From: Hermetia illucens
Lineage: Eukaryota > Arthropoda > Insecta > Diptera > Stratiomyidae
Direction of reading: 5' to 3'
DNA: 64,000 bases
Assembly: GCF_905115235.1 (NCBI RefSeq)
Contig: NC_051854.1
Coordinates: 29,171,590 to 29,235,589 of the forward strand
Below, one piece after another: positions 54,172-64,000 of this stretch; the first letter of the stretch is position 1, and each line of letters begins with the position of its first letter. Under the pieces are notes generated by a model that was not told where the DNA came from, ran no database searches, and saw only the letters and a program-made list of their open reading frames with translations. Made by a program: the position numbers and the translations under genes.

Positions 54172-54253
54172 TGGCAGCGGTGGGATTCGAACCCACGCCC
54201 CCGAAGAGACTGGTGCCTTAAACCAGCGCCTTAGACCGCTCGGCCACGCTACC
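54172..54253 (-). tRNA. tRNA-Leu (anticodon AAG)
   Basis: 82 nt on the minus strand. The acceptor stem GGTAGCG pairs with CGCTGCC (one G-T), with discriminator A. The D arm and A box are TGGCCGAGCGGTCTAAGGCG. The anticodon stem CTGGT/ACCAG encloses loop TTAAGGC, giving AAG at 34-36, which reads CUU/CUC Leu codons. It has a long variable arm of class II type (TCTCTTCGGGGG) and a T arm with B box GGTTCGAATCC. CCA is not encoded, as usual in eukaryotes. No intron. All canonical features are present and a T-run follows, so it is probably a functional gene. Confidence 0.96.
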
Positions 54254-54259
54254 TGTGCG

Positions 54260-54845
54260 ACTTCTTTTTATAACTGTTCATTACTAGCAAATCGTTTTAT
54301 TTTCAAAGAAGTTCCACTTTAAAGCCAATCATTATAATCTGATTATTATTTTCATATGGTTACGGCTTAAAATACGCCAAAACAGCCTTAGATTCATAAT
54401 CAATAGCGACCTTGTATAAAAACAATTGTTAAGAAGAAAACCGTATTTAAGCCGCTAACCACCCACTTTTCACTATGGGAAAGAGAATCGAAGCAGCATC
54501 ACAGCAACCAGAAAAGAGCTGGAAGAGCAAAAGACGACTGTGAAAGGGCATTTATACGATGCAGGGATAACAAAGTCAGGTTAGAAAAAATGTATGAACC
54601 ATATTATATACAGTAGACTCCTACTAACATGAACAGAATAAATCCACCTCAAATAGTGATGAGTTCAGTTGTCTTGTATAAATTACCGCCTGGAGTAGTT
54701 GTATCACTTCAGATGTTGTTTTGGAGCAATGCTCATCCATCCATAGTCTCTTCAATTCGCTTAAAGGCATAGTATTCTCGATATCTCCACTAATATCTTT
54801 AAAAAACACCTGAAGAACGTTATAATTGATACGGCCACAAAGATA
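54260..54845. other. spacer, nothing recognised
   Basis: AT-rich sequence upstream of the tRNA and before the RTE-C LINE. No gene. Confidence 0.45.
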
Positions 54846-54849
54846 CTTG

Positions 54850-56858
54850 GCCCCAGCCGCAAAAAAAGTCGGAACGGCTGGTTTGACGATGAATGTAAGC
54901 TAACTACGGAACGGAAGAATGCCGCATACCGAGTAATGTTGCATTCTCAAAGAACGCGGCCACGCGCAGAGACTTATCACGAACTCCGTCGAGCGGAGAA
55001 GCCACTTCACAGACGGAAACAGGAGGCCTGGGAGAACCAACAAGTCTGTGAACTCGAAAAGTACAGGGGGCAACCGCACCAGGCGCGGAAGTTTTCCCAA
55101 AAAGTCAGCAGGATGAAGCCTTATACACCTCGATGCTCATCCTGCCGAGACAAAGAGGGCAATCTGATTTCCGACAGAATGGGCATATTGGAGCGATGGG
55201 TTGAGTCCTTTGATGAGCTACTCAACAACCAGAACATCGGCGAGTTGGAGGTCCCGCCAACTGAAGAAGACGGACAAATACTGCCACCACCAAGTATAGG
55301 AGAAACAGTCCGTGCAATTCATCAGCTTAAAAATCATAAGTCGCCAGGAGCCGATTGAATTATAGCCGAATTGGTTACATATGGAGGCGACCAGTTACAC
55401 CAAGTGGTTCATCAACTTGTGCTCAAGGTATGGGACAGCGAATCAATGCCTGACGATTGGTAAAGAGGCATTATCTGTCTCATACATAAAACGGGAGATA
55501 TCACACAGTGCAGCAATTATAGAGGTATCACGTTGCTGAGTACCATCTATAAGATATTCTCCGCTATCTTGCTGGGTCGGATAGCCCCACATGCTCAGAA
55601 CATCATTGGCCCATACCAAAGAGGCTTCACTCCAGGCAAATCAGCGGCAGATAAGATTTTCTCTCTGCGGCAAGCGATGGAAAAACTGTTGGAATATGAA
55701 CAACAGTTGCACCATCTATTCATCGACTTTAAAGTCGCCTATGATAGCATAGCCAGGGTAAAACTGTACACGACCATGAGAGAATTCGGTATTCCGGCGA
55801 AATTGATAAGACTGACTAGGCTGACCGTGACCAATGTGCGAGGCCAAATAAAAGCAGCAAAATCACTCTCAAGACCATTCAACATCAACAACGGTCTACG
55901 ACAAGGGGATGCGCTATCATGCGTCCTCTTTAACCTGGCGCTCAAGAAAGTGATCCGTGATGCTGAGGTAAATGCAAGAGATACGATCCTCTTCAAGTCC
56001 ACCCAACTACTGGCCTATGCTAACGATATCGACATCATGGGAAGAACCACCCGAGAGGTACAAACTGCCTTCATCAGCGATTGGTGCGAGATCTTGGGCT
56101 GCACATCAATGAAGGCAAGACAAACTATATGGTGGCAACGTCAGCATCGAAAACCAACCAACCAACAACATCAAACCGCACTGGTCAAACAGGAAGAGTA
56201 AGGATAGGAGAATACAACTTTGAGACCGTTGATAATTTCTTCTATCTAGGGTCGAAAATCACAACCGATAACAGTTACGATGAGGAAATCCGCGCACGGT
56301 TGTTGTCAGCCAACAGAGCCTATTTCAGCTTACAACAACTTTTCCGCTCGAAACGTCTCACCATAGGGTCCAAGCTCTTACTGTACAAGACAATGATCTT
56401 GCCAGTACTCATGTATTCCTCGGAGACTTTGGTTTTTAGCAAGAAGAATTGCGAACTATTGGCCGCGTTGGAGATTAGAATCCTCCGAAGAATTTTTGGC
56501 CCCCTACATGAGGATGGACGATTCCGTAGCCTACACAATGACGAAATCTATGAGCGATACCATGACCGTCCGGTTGTGGATAAAATCCGGCTCAATAGGT
56601 TACGGTGGGCGGGTCACTTAATCCATATGGATGAGGATGATCCAGCTCGAAAAGTCTATAAGGGCAATATCTATGGTAGGAAAAGAAGACGAGGTAGACC
56701 CTGCCTAAGATGGAGCCATGGCGCAGGTCAGGACGCCAGACGGCTTTTAGGGATATCGAATTGGTGGACCTCGGCGCCAAACCTGGATGTCTGGAGTTCC
56801 CTACTAAGGCAGGCCTAGACCGGATACCGGTTGTTGCGCCGTTGATGATGATGATCTT
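54850..56858 (+). mobile_element. RTE-C LINE, longest copy of the RT and linker
   Basis: Starts at the end of the endonuclease (GWFDDECKLTTERKNAAYR-like), then the linker (RPRAETYHELRRAEKP; MGILERWVESFDELL), RT and 3' end GGTTGTTGCGCCGTTGATGA. It is broken near 55356 (TGA where GATGG is expected) and again near 56080. The catalytic box reads YANDIDIM: GCT AAC GAT at 56019-56027 replaces Asp by Asn. A pogo-like fossil begins immediately after the tail. Confidence 0.92.
55533..56818 (+). pseudogene. RTE-clade LINE reverse transcriptase, broken
   Basis: Two overlapping frames, 55533-56201 and 56081-56818, together cover what is one frame in the copy at 31792-30410. The first carries GFTPGKSAADKIF, FIDFKVAYDSI, NGLRQGDALS and the altered YAND box. 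The second carries the thumb and C-terminus to the natural stop. Near 56080 about two dozen bases are missing relative to the intact copy, which shifts the frame. Confidence 0.85.
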
Positions 56859-56869
56859 TTAAAATCTTG

Positions 56870-57785
56870 TCCCAACATCTGACGATTATTATGGGATCTA
56901 ACTTTTCCCATGCCGCCACCAAAATTTTTATTATGGCGTGAATTTGAATTTGCTGAGAGCTTTGCCAGCTCCTTCCTTTCCATTTTTGGACACAGAATTC
57001 AAGAAGCTATTTCAGTAAAAAGTTTTGTGAGTCGCAAAGCATTCTGGCTTATTGGTTGAATGATAGGCGACAGAAATTTGACCATCATCCGTTGCAAGCT
57101 TCCCTTGTGATGGATGCGACAAAGCATTATCCAGAAGAAGTGCAACATTTTTACCTGAAATTCCGTTATTTCTATAATTTAGGTAGCAAATTTAAAAAGC
57201 TTAGTGGTTATAAAACTTACTTTCGGAATAAATTCGTGGAAAAAACAATTTTTACAGATTTCCGAAGTCATGCATTTTTTGTGTTTCTATACATCAGTGG
57301 ATTATCAAACTGCTTAAAGTATCTAGAGTTCTTAGCTTTCCTAGTTACCAAAGGGTCTAATTTATGCAAGCCTGAAGCATTTGCAGATCCAAGAAAGGTT
57401 ATTCGTTGCTTTGACGTTCTCATCCTGGGTGCAGTCCTTTCGTTCAACGAAACCTACATTTTATCCGGCAATAAATGCCAAAATAAACCGGTCTTATCGG
57501 CGTTGTATAACTGGTTTTGGCTCAGTGTTAGTTCTGTAATTTTGTCTCTTAATTTGCTTTTGAATGGATCTACAAGCTCTGCTTGGGATGAAAGTTTTTC
57601 ACCACTGACCTAGAATAGAATAGAATATCATATCGTCCTCTAAAATGCTGTAGCCAGCGATCAATAGAGTGAAAATCATTCGATACATTTCCTTCCCATT
57701 GGCAAAGAAACCACTTGTATAGCGCCTTTTCAATTTCAGAAAATTCCGCTTTTTTTAATGTGCACTTCCTAGCGGGGTTCAGTGT
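56870..57785 (-). mobile_element. pogo/Tigger (jerky-like) DNA transposon remnant
   Basis: Reading on the minus strand from 57785: LKKAEFSEIEKALYKWF (CENPB-type helix-turn-helix), SIDRWLQHFRGRYDI, then after a lost stretch GEKLSSQAELVDPFKSKL. Next is LYNADKTGLFWHLLPDK, the first catalytic Asp region of pogo/jerky DDE transposases (usually NADETGLFW; here Glu is Lys). It continues RMRTSKQRITFLGSANASG, HKLDPLVTRKAKNSRYF, YRNTKNA and VALLLDNALSHPSQGKLA (second Asp). The YHSTNKPECFATHKTFY-like end is near 57010. There are at least two stops (57450, 57320) and a frame change. No host gene: the plus-strand 185-codon frame here is its shadow. Confidence 0.85.
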
Positions 57786-57839
57786 ATAATACTCACTACT
57801 TTGAGATTAAATATTTCTTTTCGAGATTCCGTGTGAAAT

Positions 57840-58215
57840 AAAACGTTATTAAAAAAAAATGCAAGGTCTGTCTGTCTATCACACCAGATTAACTGGAAAA
57901 CGGCTCAACCGATTGTCACGAAATTAGATAAGACGGTGTGGTCTGTGAATCAATTTACATATAGCAAGTGCCGCTATTTTGTGTTGAATTTGAAGGGGGC
58001 TCACCATACACGCAAAAGGAGGGTGCAATTTTTTTTCCCAGAATATGGTCATATGGGGTATCAAAAGGGCCCGATTAGTAAAATGATCTTATTTCGGATA
58101 TTGGGTGAAACATAGGGGAGTTAGGGCTCATAAAGTCAAACAGGTCTCTTTCTCAAAACCTACCCAACCGAGAAATCTAAAAAAAGTTAGACATTATAAC
58201 AATATTATTATTAGG
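57840..58215. repeat. repeat family X, opposite orientation
   Basis: AAACGGCTCAACCGATTG, GGGCTCACCATACACGCAAA and TTCTCAAAACCTACCCAACC followed by GAGAAATCT are the reverse complements of parts of the 60 kb copy. It begins with GTCTGTCTGTCTATCACAC. Confidence 0.65.
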
Positions 58216-58379
58216 AAAACACGCATTTTTTGTAAAATGTGCCGCTAAAAAATTATACGTCCATTTCGCAAACCAACCACTTATTTTTATGACATTAAGA
58301 AAATGAAAAGTCGACGTTAAATTTGATAATGGATAACAACTAATTTTTAATTAATTATTTAAAATAGACAGTTGTCGAC

Positions 58380-59640
58380 TGAATGGACTTTGGTTTTTGA
58401 AGATAATTAGCGGAGACATATTTAACAAACCTGACCTGACTTCATTGCATCTGCGCTGTAGAAAGCGGGGAGATGGGACCCAACACTGTGGCTCAGTGCA
58501 TTCTTTAATCGGATTAGTCAGGAAAGTAGAACAATTGACTGGCAAGAAAGTACCACAGTTCCAATAGGAAAAAAAAGGATTCCAGCAGAATGTTCAAATT
58601 ACCGCCCGATCCGGTTGCTGTTTCATACCGTCAAGTTTTGATCCCATTCTTGACAATCGTATTCACGAAATCGTCCAAAATAATGGAGAAACACATTAAG
58701 AAGCATCACCTTGTTAACATTGCATTTCTAGATCTGGAGAAAGCGTTTCACCCGTGTGCCACACGAACTTATCTGGTATGCTCTACGACAATAACTAGTG
58801 CCAGAAGAACTCGTGCACTGGGTTAAATTGCTCTACCACGATCCGAAAAGTAAGTAAGTCCTCTCACCACCCCGCTTTGTACTTTTGATGGACACTCTCA
58901 CACTAGACATCCAACGTTCAGGGCAAATGATGTTACATCTAATAGCAAAAATGATAACTGAAACTGAATTTTTGTCGGCCGATCCCCATGAAACAGGCAC
59001 TATCACTGTCAGTGGCAATGACCTGCCCGCAACTGAGCGATTCAAATATAAAGGGGAATGCTATCAGCCAATGGAGAACTATATTATAAAATTGCTTCAC
59101 GTATTAGCGCAACCTGGACGAACTTGCGTTGCATGGCTGGTGCACGACGTATCAAAAAACGTCCCAAATCTAAAATTTATCGCAATGTCAGCCAGCCCGT
59201 TGCCCTCTATGGTTCTAAGTGTTGGTCGACTATAAAAGACAATGAAGGACGTCTCTCGGTAATGGGGACGAAGATGTTGCGTTGGATTAGTGGCGTAACA
59301 CGCCTTGAGTACATTTAATATGAAGATATCCGCGATCAATATGGGGTTGTAACGGTCGTCTTCAATTGTATGGTCACGTAATTCGCGCTAAGGAGAATTC
59401 ACTTGCCAAGATTGATCTGAATATTAAAATCAATTGTAAGCGATCAAAAACCCAGTCGGAACAACGGTGGGTTGATACGTTTGACGGGAATTTGAAAGCT
59501 TCGCGACAGATCAGGCCTTTGATAGAACAAAATGGCGCAATTTATCACGACAAGTCGGCCCCGCTTGTGAATGGAACAAACGCTAACGAAAAAAGAGTCA
59601 AAGAAGTGACAGACTGATGCGAAACTTATCGTGTAAAACC
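58380..59640 (+). mobile_element. RTE-D LINE, longest copy
   Basis: Colinear pieces: ECSNYRPIRLLF-like (58590), FLDLEKAFHPCATRTYLV (58730), the ETGTITVSGNDLPATERFKY block (58990), LRCMAGARRIKKRPKSKIYR and VALYGSKCWSTIKDNEGRLS (59130-59250), and MLRWISGVTRLEYI. The C-terminal VIRAKENSLAKIDLNIKINC follows, then the 3' UTR CTTGTGAATGGAACAAACGC. The RT middle with the YADD box is deleted. RTE-clade by its C-terminal block. Confidence 0.8.
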
Positions 59641-59644
59641 GTTC

Positions 59645-59930
59645 TTTGATATCGTTTCTATTGCTTTCTAACTCGTCCAAACATTTTCATTGCGTAATTG
59701 TTGCTATGCTCCTAGATGTCAGTTAAAGTTAATGTTGCTTATATAAATTAGGAAAGTACACATTGTAAACGCAAATGACTACGGGGCCCTATCGAAAAAC
59801 TAAACATGAAAAATCCAATGGTACAAGTATGAAGACACAAACAACAGGCCTCTCACCCAATGTGCCAAAAAAACATTGTAGAAGACATAAAGGAAAAGTG
59901 ATTTAAGATCCTAGACGCTATGAATATATT
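59645..59930. other. spacer
   Basis: Nothing recognised. Confidence 0.35.
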
Positions 59931-59934
59931 GAAA

Positions 59935-60560
59935 CAAGACGGGAAACCGGAAGCTAGACGCTTCAGGTATGAAAGGTCTTGCGTATTTCTTTTATAAAGA
60001 CATTTGAGTGTGCATTTGGTCCATATGTGCCTAGCACGTAATATATGCATATATCACGTGATAATATCCACTTTCGGGTGATATTGACATTCATAGTCTT
60101 GAATTTGCAAAGAAGCGACAAATTGACCTATTATAACTTTGTTAATAATAGTGCGATTTCCATTACACTTGGTAGGATCACGCTCTATGTTATACCCTAT
60201 ACTGTTGCACGATATAGTGGTAGCCTCTTGATTTTGTTCAAATTTTTCGGGTGGGTAGTTTCTGAGAATGGGCCCATTAAAAAATGATAAATTTCGATCT
60301 CGCACTGCCCACCTTTCCAACAAATGTTAAAGCTAGTACTGGACTCAGAAAGTACTACCCGCGACCTTTCATTGGATACTCCACATAACTGTATTTGATG
60401 AAAAAAAAATACATCCCCCTTTTGCATGTGTGGAGACCCCCCTTAAATTCGATGTAGAATTATGTAACTCACTGTATGCGTGGGCGTTCACAGTTCCCAC
60501 CTTTTCACCAAATTGGGTGTGAATCGCTAAAACCGTCTCCGAGAAAAATGCGTGTGCCGG
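59935..60560. repeat. repeat family X, most continuous copy
   Basis: Uninterrupted counterpart of the split copy at 26.7-28.0 kb, by shared phrases along its length. Includes CTCTATGTTATACC, TTTTTCGGGTGGGTAGTTTC, TTTTGCATGTGTGG, CCCCCCTTAAATTCGATG and TAACTCACTGTATGCG, and ends GAGAAAAATGCGTGTG. No coding capacity. It may be a non-autonomous DNA transposon, but no terminal repeats could be fixed. Confidence 0.7.
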
Positions 60561-62000
60561 AGAAACAATAAACCTATGGCGCGGCAGGATTCGCGGCATT
60601 CGAAATTTATTTCGAATGTTGCGAATACCAGCGGACAGATGACGTCACCGGCGCTCTCCACTCAGTTTAGACCTCGCCACAGGAGTGAAGAGCAGAGTGC
60701 CATGAAGGGGACGGAAAATGTCATTTTTGAAAAAAGAGAATAATTACTAAACTTCTGTCTACGACTGTGGCTCCTAATTGATTGTTGATTTTAAAGATGT
60801 ATTCTTTGAATTTAATTAAATAATTAAATGATTAAGTGATGAATGTGGTGTTGTTTGCAACTAATAAAATGTAATTTTGCCTGCGATTGGTGGATGTAAT
60901 TGATAAAGAGTTATATAAGCTCCCAAATTGGTGACCCCGGAGCACGCACCATACTTGCGTGAACAACAACAATAATTGACAATGCAGCGAGGAGCCGCAC
61001 GAACAACCGCAGCCGCAGCCACCGTCGCTGCCGCAACCGCTATCGCCACCGCAGTCGCTCCCACCATCGCTGCAGGGATCGAAGCCGCCGCCGTCACCGC
61101 AGCCCCACTGTCGCCGCCACCGCGGCCGCCACAGACGCAGCAGCCGTCACTGCTGTTGCCGCAGACGCCGCAGCCAATACCGCTGTCGTCATAGACGCAG
61201 CAGCCGCCATCGCTGCCGCAGCGACCACCGCTGTCACCACAGACGTCGTCATTACAGCCCCCGCCGTCAAGACCAGCGCAGCTGACCATCACCATCCCCA
61301 GCGCCATCGCCGTAACCGTCGACACCATCACCAGCCCGCCCATCACCGCCTCCGTAGCCGTTGCCACCATCAACACAACAGACACCGCCGCAGCAGCCGC
61401 CAACACTACCGCTATCGCCACAGGAGCAGGATACTCCGCCATCAACCGCCTCCTCAGCAGACGCCGCCATTTGTTTTATTTATAAGTTATTTTATTTTAC
61501 TTTAGGTCAGTAAACACGGTGGTAAAAATAAAATTTAAATCGCCTCAAGAGACGGCGTCGAAGTGTTTGCATCGGTGGATCTGTTTTCGCTTGCTCTCCG
61601 CTCTTTTGGCGAGCTTTTCACTTTGGAGTACGTCGTTGGTGTTTCGTTTTCGCTCGTGCGGTCATTTGAAGGTGCGGCCTGCCGTGTCGATTAGGGATTT
61701 AGCTAAAGTCGGTATTACCGCGGTTTCCTTCCCACAAATTACCGTCGTAGTTTTAGTTTATTTTGGAATGTCGGTTGGCGGCATGTCCATCGGACCCGCA
61801 AGTGACTGCTCTCGCCGTGCGCGTCCCTCCGTTTTGGCGGCGGAACCCGGAACTGTGGTTCGTGCATTTGGAAGCACAGTTCCAGATGTCCAGGATCATA
61901 GCGGACGCGACCCGTTTCAATCACGTGGTGGTCGGCCTGGACTTAAAAAGAAAAAAAATCTTATGAAAAGTGGGAAATCAGTAAGCTAGGACTCCCACTG
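60560..62000 (+). mobile_element. Ty3/gypsy LTR retrotransposon fossil (LTR-like leader, primer site, gag piece)
   Basis: A probable LTR remnant at about 60550-60930 is followed by TTGGTGACCCCGGAG, which resembles the tRNA-Trp-type primer site of CsRn1-like gypsy elements. A long triplet-rich GC segment comes next (60979-61440). At 61763-61966 there is a gag piece with VPPFWRRNPELWFVHLEAQF and FNHVVVGLD, wording typical of this gag family. It is a broken fossil. No second LTR and no pol were seen after it, because a Jockey-type LINE follows directly. Confidence 0.65.
60979..61440. repeat. GC-rich triplet tract (GCN/CCN/CAG-type)
   Basis: About 460 bp of GCC, GCA, CCG and CAG-type codons with strong three-base periodicity, far richer in GC than all neighbours. 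Because of the periodicity both strands stay open (72 codons plus, 194 codons minus), giving Ala/Pro- or Val/Gly/Cys-rich products of no known kind. It lies inside the gypsy fossil's leader/gag region. Confidence 0.75.
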
Positions 62001-62029
62001 TTCATGATTATGTTCGACAATAGTGAAGA

Positions 62030-63190
62030 TCAAAACAAAATTCTCAACTTAATATAAAGGTCAAAATAAAAGTACTGAGAAAAATCAGCGACCTAAAACC
62101 CCAGTGCAAAAGATACCGGGGATTCAATCACGCTCAAAGGTATTGTAATCAAAAACCAAGCTGCGTGATATGTGGTGGTGACCATTACCACCCAATTACA
62201 AAGGCTGTGAAGTAACGGAAGAATTACAAATGCTAAGACGTAAAGGATCCATGCTGCCAAACTTCGCTGCTCTTGAGAAACGACAAACTGAACCACGGAA
62301 AAGCAACCCTAGGTCTGTTGTTAGATCTGAGAAAATAGAATACTTGCAGGTGGTAAGGCAAAATGCACTAGCCAAAAAAGAAATGACGATGGTAATCAAA
62401 TACTGAAAACTATTTTAGATAGCCTTGACATTTTAAATAGAAGACTTGACGAACATACCTAAGCAGTATACCGTAAGGAGACAAAAATATAACAAGAAAG
62501 CCAAATAGCAAATGTCCTGAAAATCTTAACGTGGAATGCATTCAACAGCACCTATAAGTGTTGGAACTCTTTCTTAATATTGAGAAGATAGACATATTCC
62601 TTATCTTAAAAAGCCACCCCACGGGGTCAACGAACGCTAAAATCTGTGACTTTTGCAACAAGTCAATCTTCGTTAAAGAGGGTAATGAAAACGTAATGTC
62701 CGATCAGTCGCTGGTCAGTGAAAAAATGAGGAGAAAAGACTACCCCTCAGATCAGGACTAATAGACAAACAACATGGGCAGTATTCAAAAAGTACATCTA
62801 AGAAAACGTTTGCATAAATTAAATCAGCACTGCTTATCAGCTCGAGAAGGAGATCTGCTAACGACGATGAGACAAGAGGCGACTTGGAAAAGCACTCCTG
62901 CTCTTCATGGACTGTCCTGCTGAGGCTAACGAACTAATTCCAGAGAAACGTAGAGTTCGCAAACTATGGCAAAAAACCGCACAACGGGAAGCAAAAAACC
63001 TAAACTTTCGGACAAACAAGCTAAAGGTCTTAATTAGCAAATATAAAAATGAGTCCTTAAGAAGATATATCTCAAAACTGACAGCACAAAAGACACAGGC
63101 CACTTACTGTGGAAGACTGCAGAAGATCTAAAAAGACCCAGACAACAAATCCCACCTATTAAACCCACCAAAAAATGATGTAACTCAACT
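62030..63190 (+). mobile_element. Jockey-clade LINE, ORF1 end and ORF2 start, decayed
   Basis: ORF1 end: LKPQCKRYRGFNHAQRYC, then CVICGGDHYH, CCHC nucleic-acid-binding knuckles. The ORF2 endonuclease start follows near 62555 (ELFLNIEKIDIFLI). It then jumps to the linker before the RT (EKRRVRKLWQKTAQREAKNL; LWKTAEDLKR-like at 63110) and stops near 63190. The endonuclease core is deleted and there is no RT. Confidence 0.75.
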
Positions 63191-63760
63191 TATACATAGT
63201 CAATGATTTTTACTATTAATCACCAAATACCTACGTATTTCCGTAGCCACTTGTTGCCTCCTTCAGTGGAGATTTCATTAAATCATTGATTATAAGGAAT
63301 TTGAAACTTGTTTACTTTTTGTGTATTTAATATGGTTTTGTTTCATACAGAACAAAGCTTTGCTTATTTATTGCAGCCTTTCTGCTCGATCAAAATACTA
63401 TAAAGGGACTACGTAAAAAGGGTGGTGATGATATGATAGGAGAGGCTAAGCATGGGATATGTAAAGCAAATGCTGAAATTATCGAACTTCTAAACTTGCA
63501 TTGAGTTACCTTTCCATCTTTTCGTTTCTTTACAGTTCAATTTTAAAATTGGAAGTCATAGTAAAGTAAGCATATCGTGATCAAATTCATGATGTAGAAG
63601 AGAGTGATTTTGCCGTAAGAATATAATTGGAACATCCTCTATCCAGAAAATGACTGCTGTTAAGATATTTAGCGTCACGATCATGATCAACCTATGTTCA
63701 TTATTCCATGAAAAACAATATTAATTAATTTATATAAACCACAATGTAGTTACAAAAATA
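63190..63760. other. intergenic, downstream of the MsrB gene
   Basis: No gene. Contains a TTGTTGCCTCCTTCAGTGGA phrase at 63250 that, reversed, resembles the Penelope-like ends at 720 and 44990. A GGTTTTGTTTCATACAGAAC phrase at 63333 resembles the repeat-X end. Confidence 0.4.
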
Positions 63761-63761
63761 A

Positions 63762-63767
63762 TTTATT
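63762..63767 (-). promoter_or_regulatory. poly(A) signal AATAAA
   Basis: AATAAA on the minus strand, about 123 bp past the stop codon of the MsrB exon, in an AT-rich 3' UTR. Position and sequence are typical. Confidence 0.65.
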
Positions 63768-63889
63768 TTCAAGTTTCAAGATTTAGCCTCAGTTATTTAC
63801 AATTATTGCTGAAATCCAAACAGATGGTATAATTTATAATATTCTTCCGGTGTGCTTTTAGAAAAAAGTCGACGTTCTATTGATTCGCG

Positions 63890-64000
63890 CTAACTACTTT
63901 TTTCACTGGCCTCCGCTTCGTCATTTGTTACGAAATCAATTGCTGCTGAATTGATGCAATACCGCTTTCGTGTAGGCATCGGTCCATCATCGAATACATG
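63890..64000 (-). CDS. methionine-R-sulfoxide reductase B (MsrB/SelR), last exon, partial
   Basis: The minus-strand frame enters from the right edge and encodes [20 protein letters not shown], then [16 protein letters not shown] and TAG. HVF(E/D)DGP and RYCINS are the signature of MsrB: the Cys of RYCINS is the active-site residue, here Cys and not Sec. The enzyme reduces methionine-R-sulfoxide in proteins using thioredoxin. Only the last 36 residues are in the window. The zinc-binding and N-terminal parts lie beyond it. An AATAAA follows in the 3' flank. Confidence 0.85.
   Translation of the reverse strand, partial: HVFDDGPMPTRKRYCINSAAIDFVTNDEAEASEKSS

Noticed and set aside
57056-57613. 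185-codon plus-strand frame as a host gene
   Set aside because: The opposite strand clearly reads a pogo/jerky transposase; the plus frame does not start with ATG and has no recognisable domain.
60861-61445. 194-codon minus-strand Ala/Val/Gly/Cys-rich frame as a secreted or structural protein
   Set aside because: It arises from three-base periodicity of a GC-rich triplet tract, which opens frames on both strands.
1-64000. CRISPR arrays, operons, riboswitches or bacterial defence genes
   Set aside because: No regular spacer-repeat arrays or prokaryotic gene layout; introns, LINEs and a class II tRNA without encoded CCA show a eukaryotic nuclear genome.

Overview
This is a repeat-dense, AT-rich piece of an insect nuclear genome. 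Short introns of 47-121 bp with GT..AG ends, insect-type LINE clades, P-, mariner-, pogo- and TTAA-target DNA transposons, Penelope-like pieces and a tRNA-derived SINE all fit this. A dipteran is my best guess, from overall texture only. The 'M' opening some open frames is not always ATG, so starts were judged from splice sites and homology.

Host genes are few. (1) slx1 lies on the minus strand in three exons (20275-20039, 19964-19773, 14110-13646). It encodes a 297-residue structure-specific endonuclease subunit, and its 5.7-kb second intron is full of dead LINEs. (2) A Cid1-type terminal nucleotidyltransferase with a U1-like zinc finger lies on the plus strand. Seven exons from 45242 to 47055 join in frame, and a probable first coding exon (38159-38197) is separated by a 7-kb, transposon-filled intron. 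(3) tRNA-Leu(AAG) is at 54253-54172 (minus), with its T-run. (4) The last exon of a methionine-R-sulfoxide reductase B gene enters from the right edge (64000-63890, minus).

Layout: 0.9-4.0 kb R1-clade LINE; 5.2-6.1 kb Ty3/gypsy integrase fossil; 7.8-9.6 kb Penelope-like fossil abutting a P-element-like THAP transposase; 9.8-10.5 kb mariner; 10.9-13.0 kb SINE and RTE-type LINE; 13.6-20.3 kb slx1; 21-25.8 kb RNase-H-type LINE and RTE pieces; 26.5-34.7 kb a mosaic of SINEs, a chimeric LINE, Jockey pieces, a well-preserved RTE reverse transcriptase and a LINE with a restriction-like endonuclease; 34.7-40.3 kb two TTAA-target (Kolobok-like) copies in opposite orientation, flanking the first exon of the nucleotidyltransferase; 40.4-47 kb the rest of that gene; 47.6-52.9 kb SINE, mariner and a second R1 copy; 54 kb tRNA; 54.8-59.6 kb RTE copies and a pogo/jerky transposase; 60-63.2 kb gypsy and Jockey fossils; then the MsrB tail.

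The most informative signals are a 3' tail shared by the RTE LINE, the SINE and a chimeric LINE (one retrotransposition machinery serving three elements), the paired TTAA elements around a host first exon, a LINE flanked by (TA)n, a near-perfect 61-bp hairpin made inside a LINE copy, and a GC-rich 547-bp insert with a 14-bp target duplication. I saw no CRISPR array, operon or bacterial-type system.
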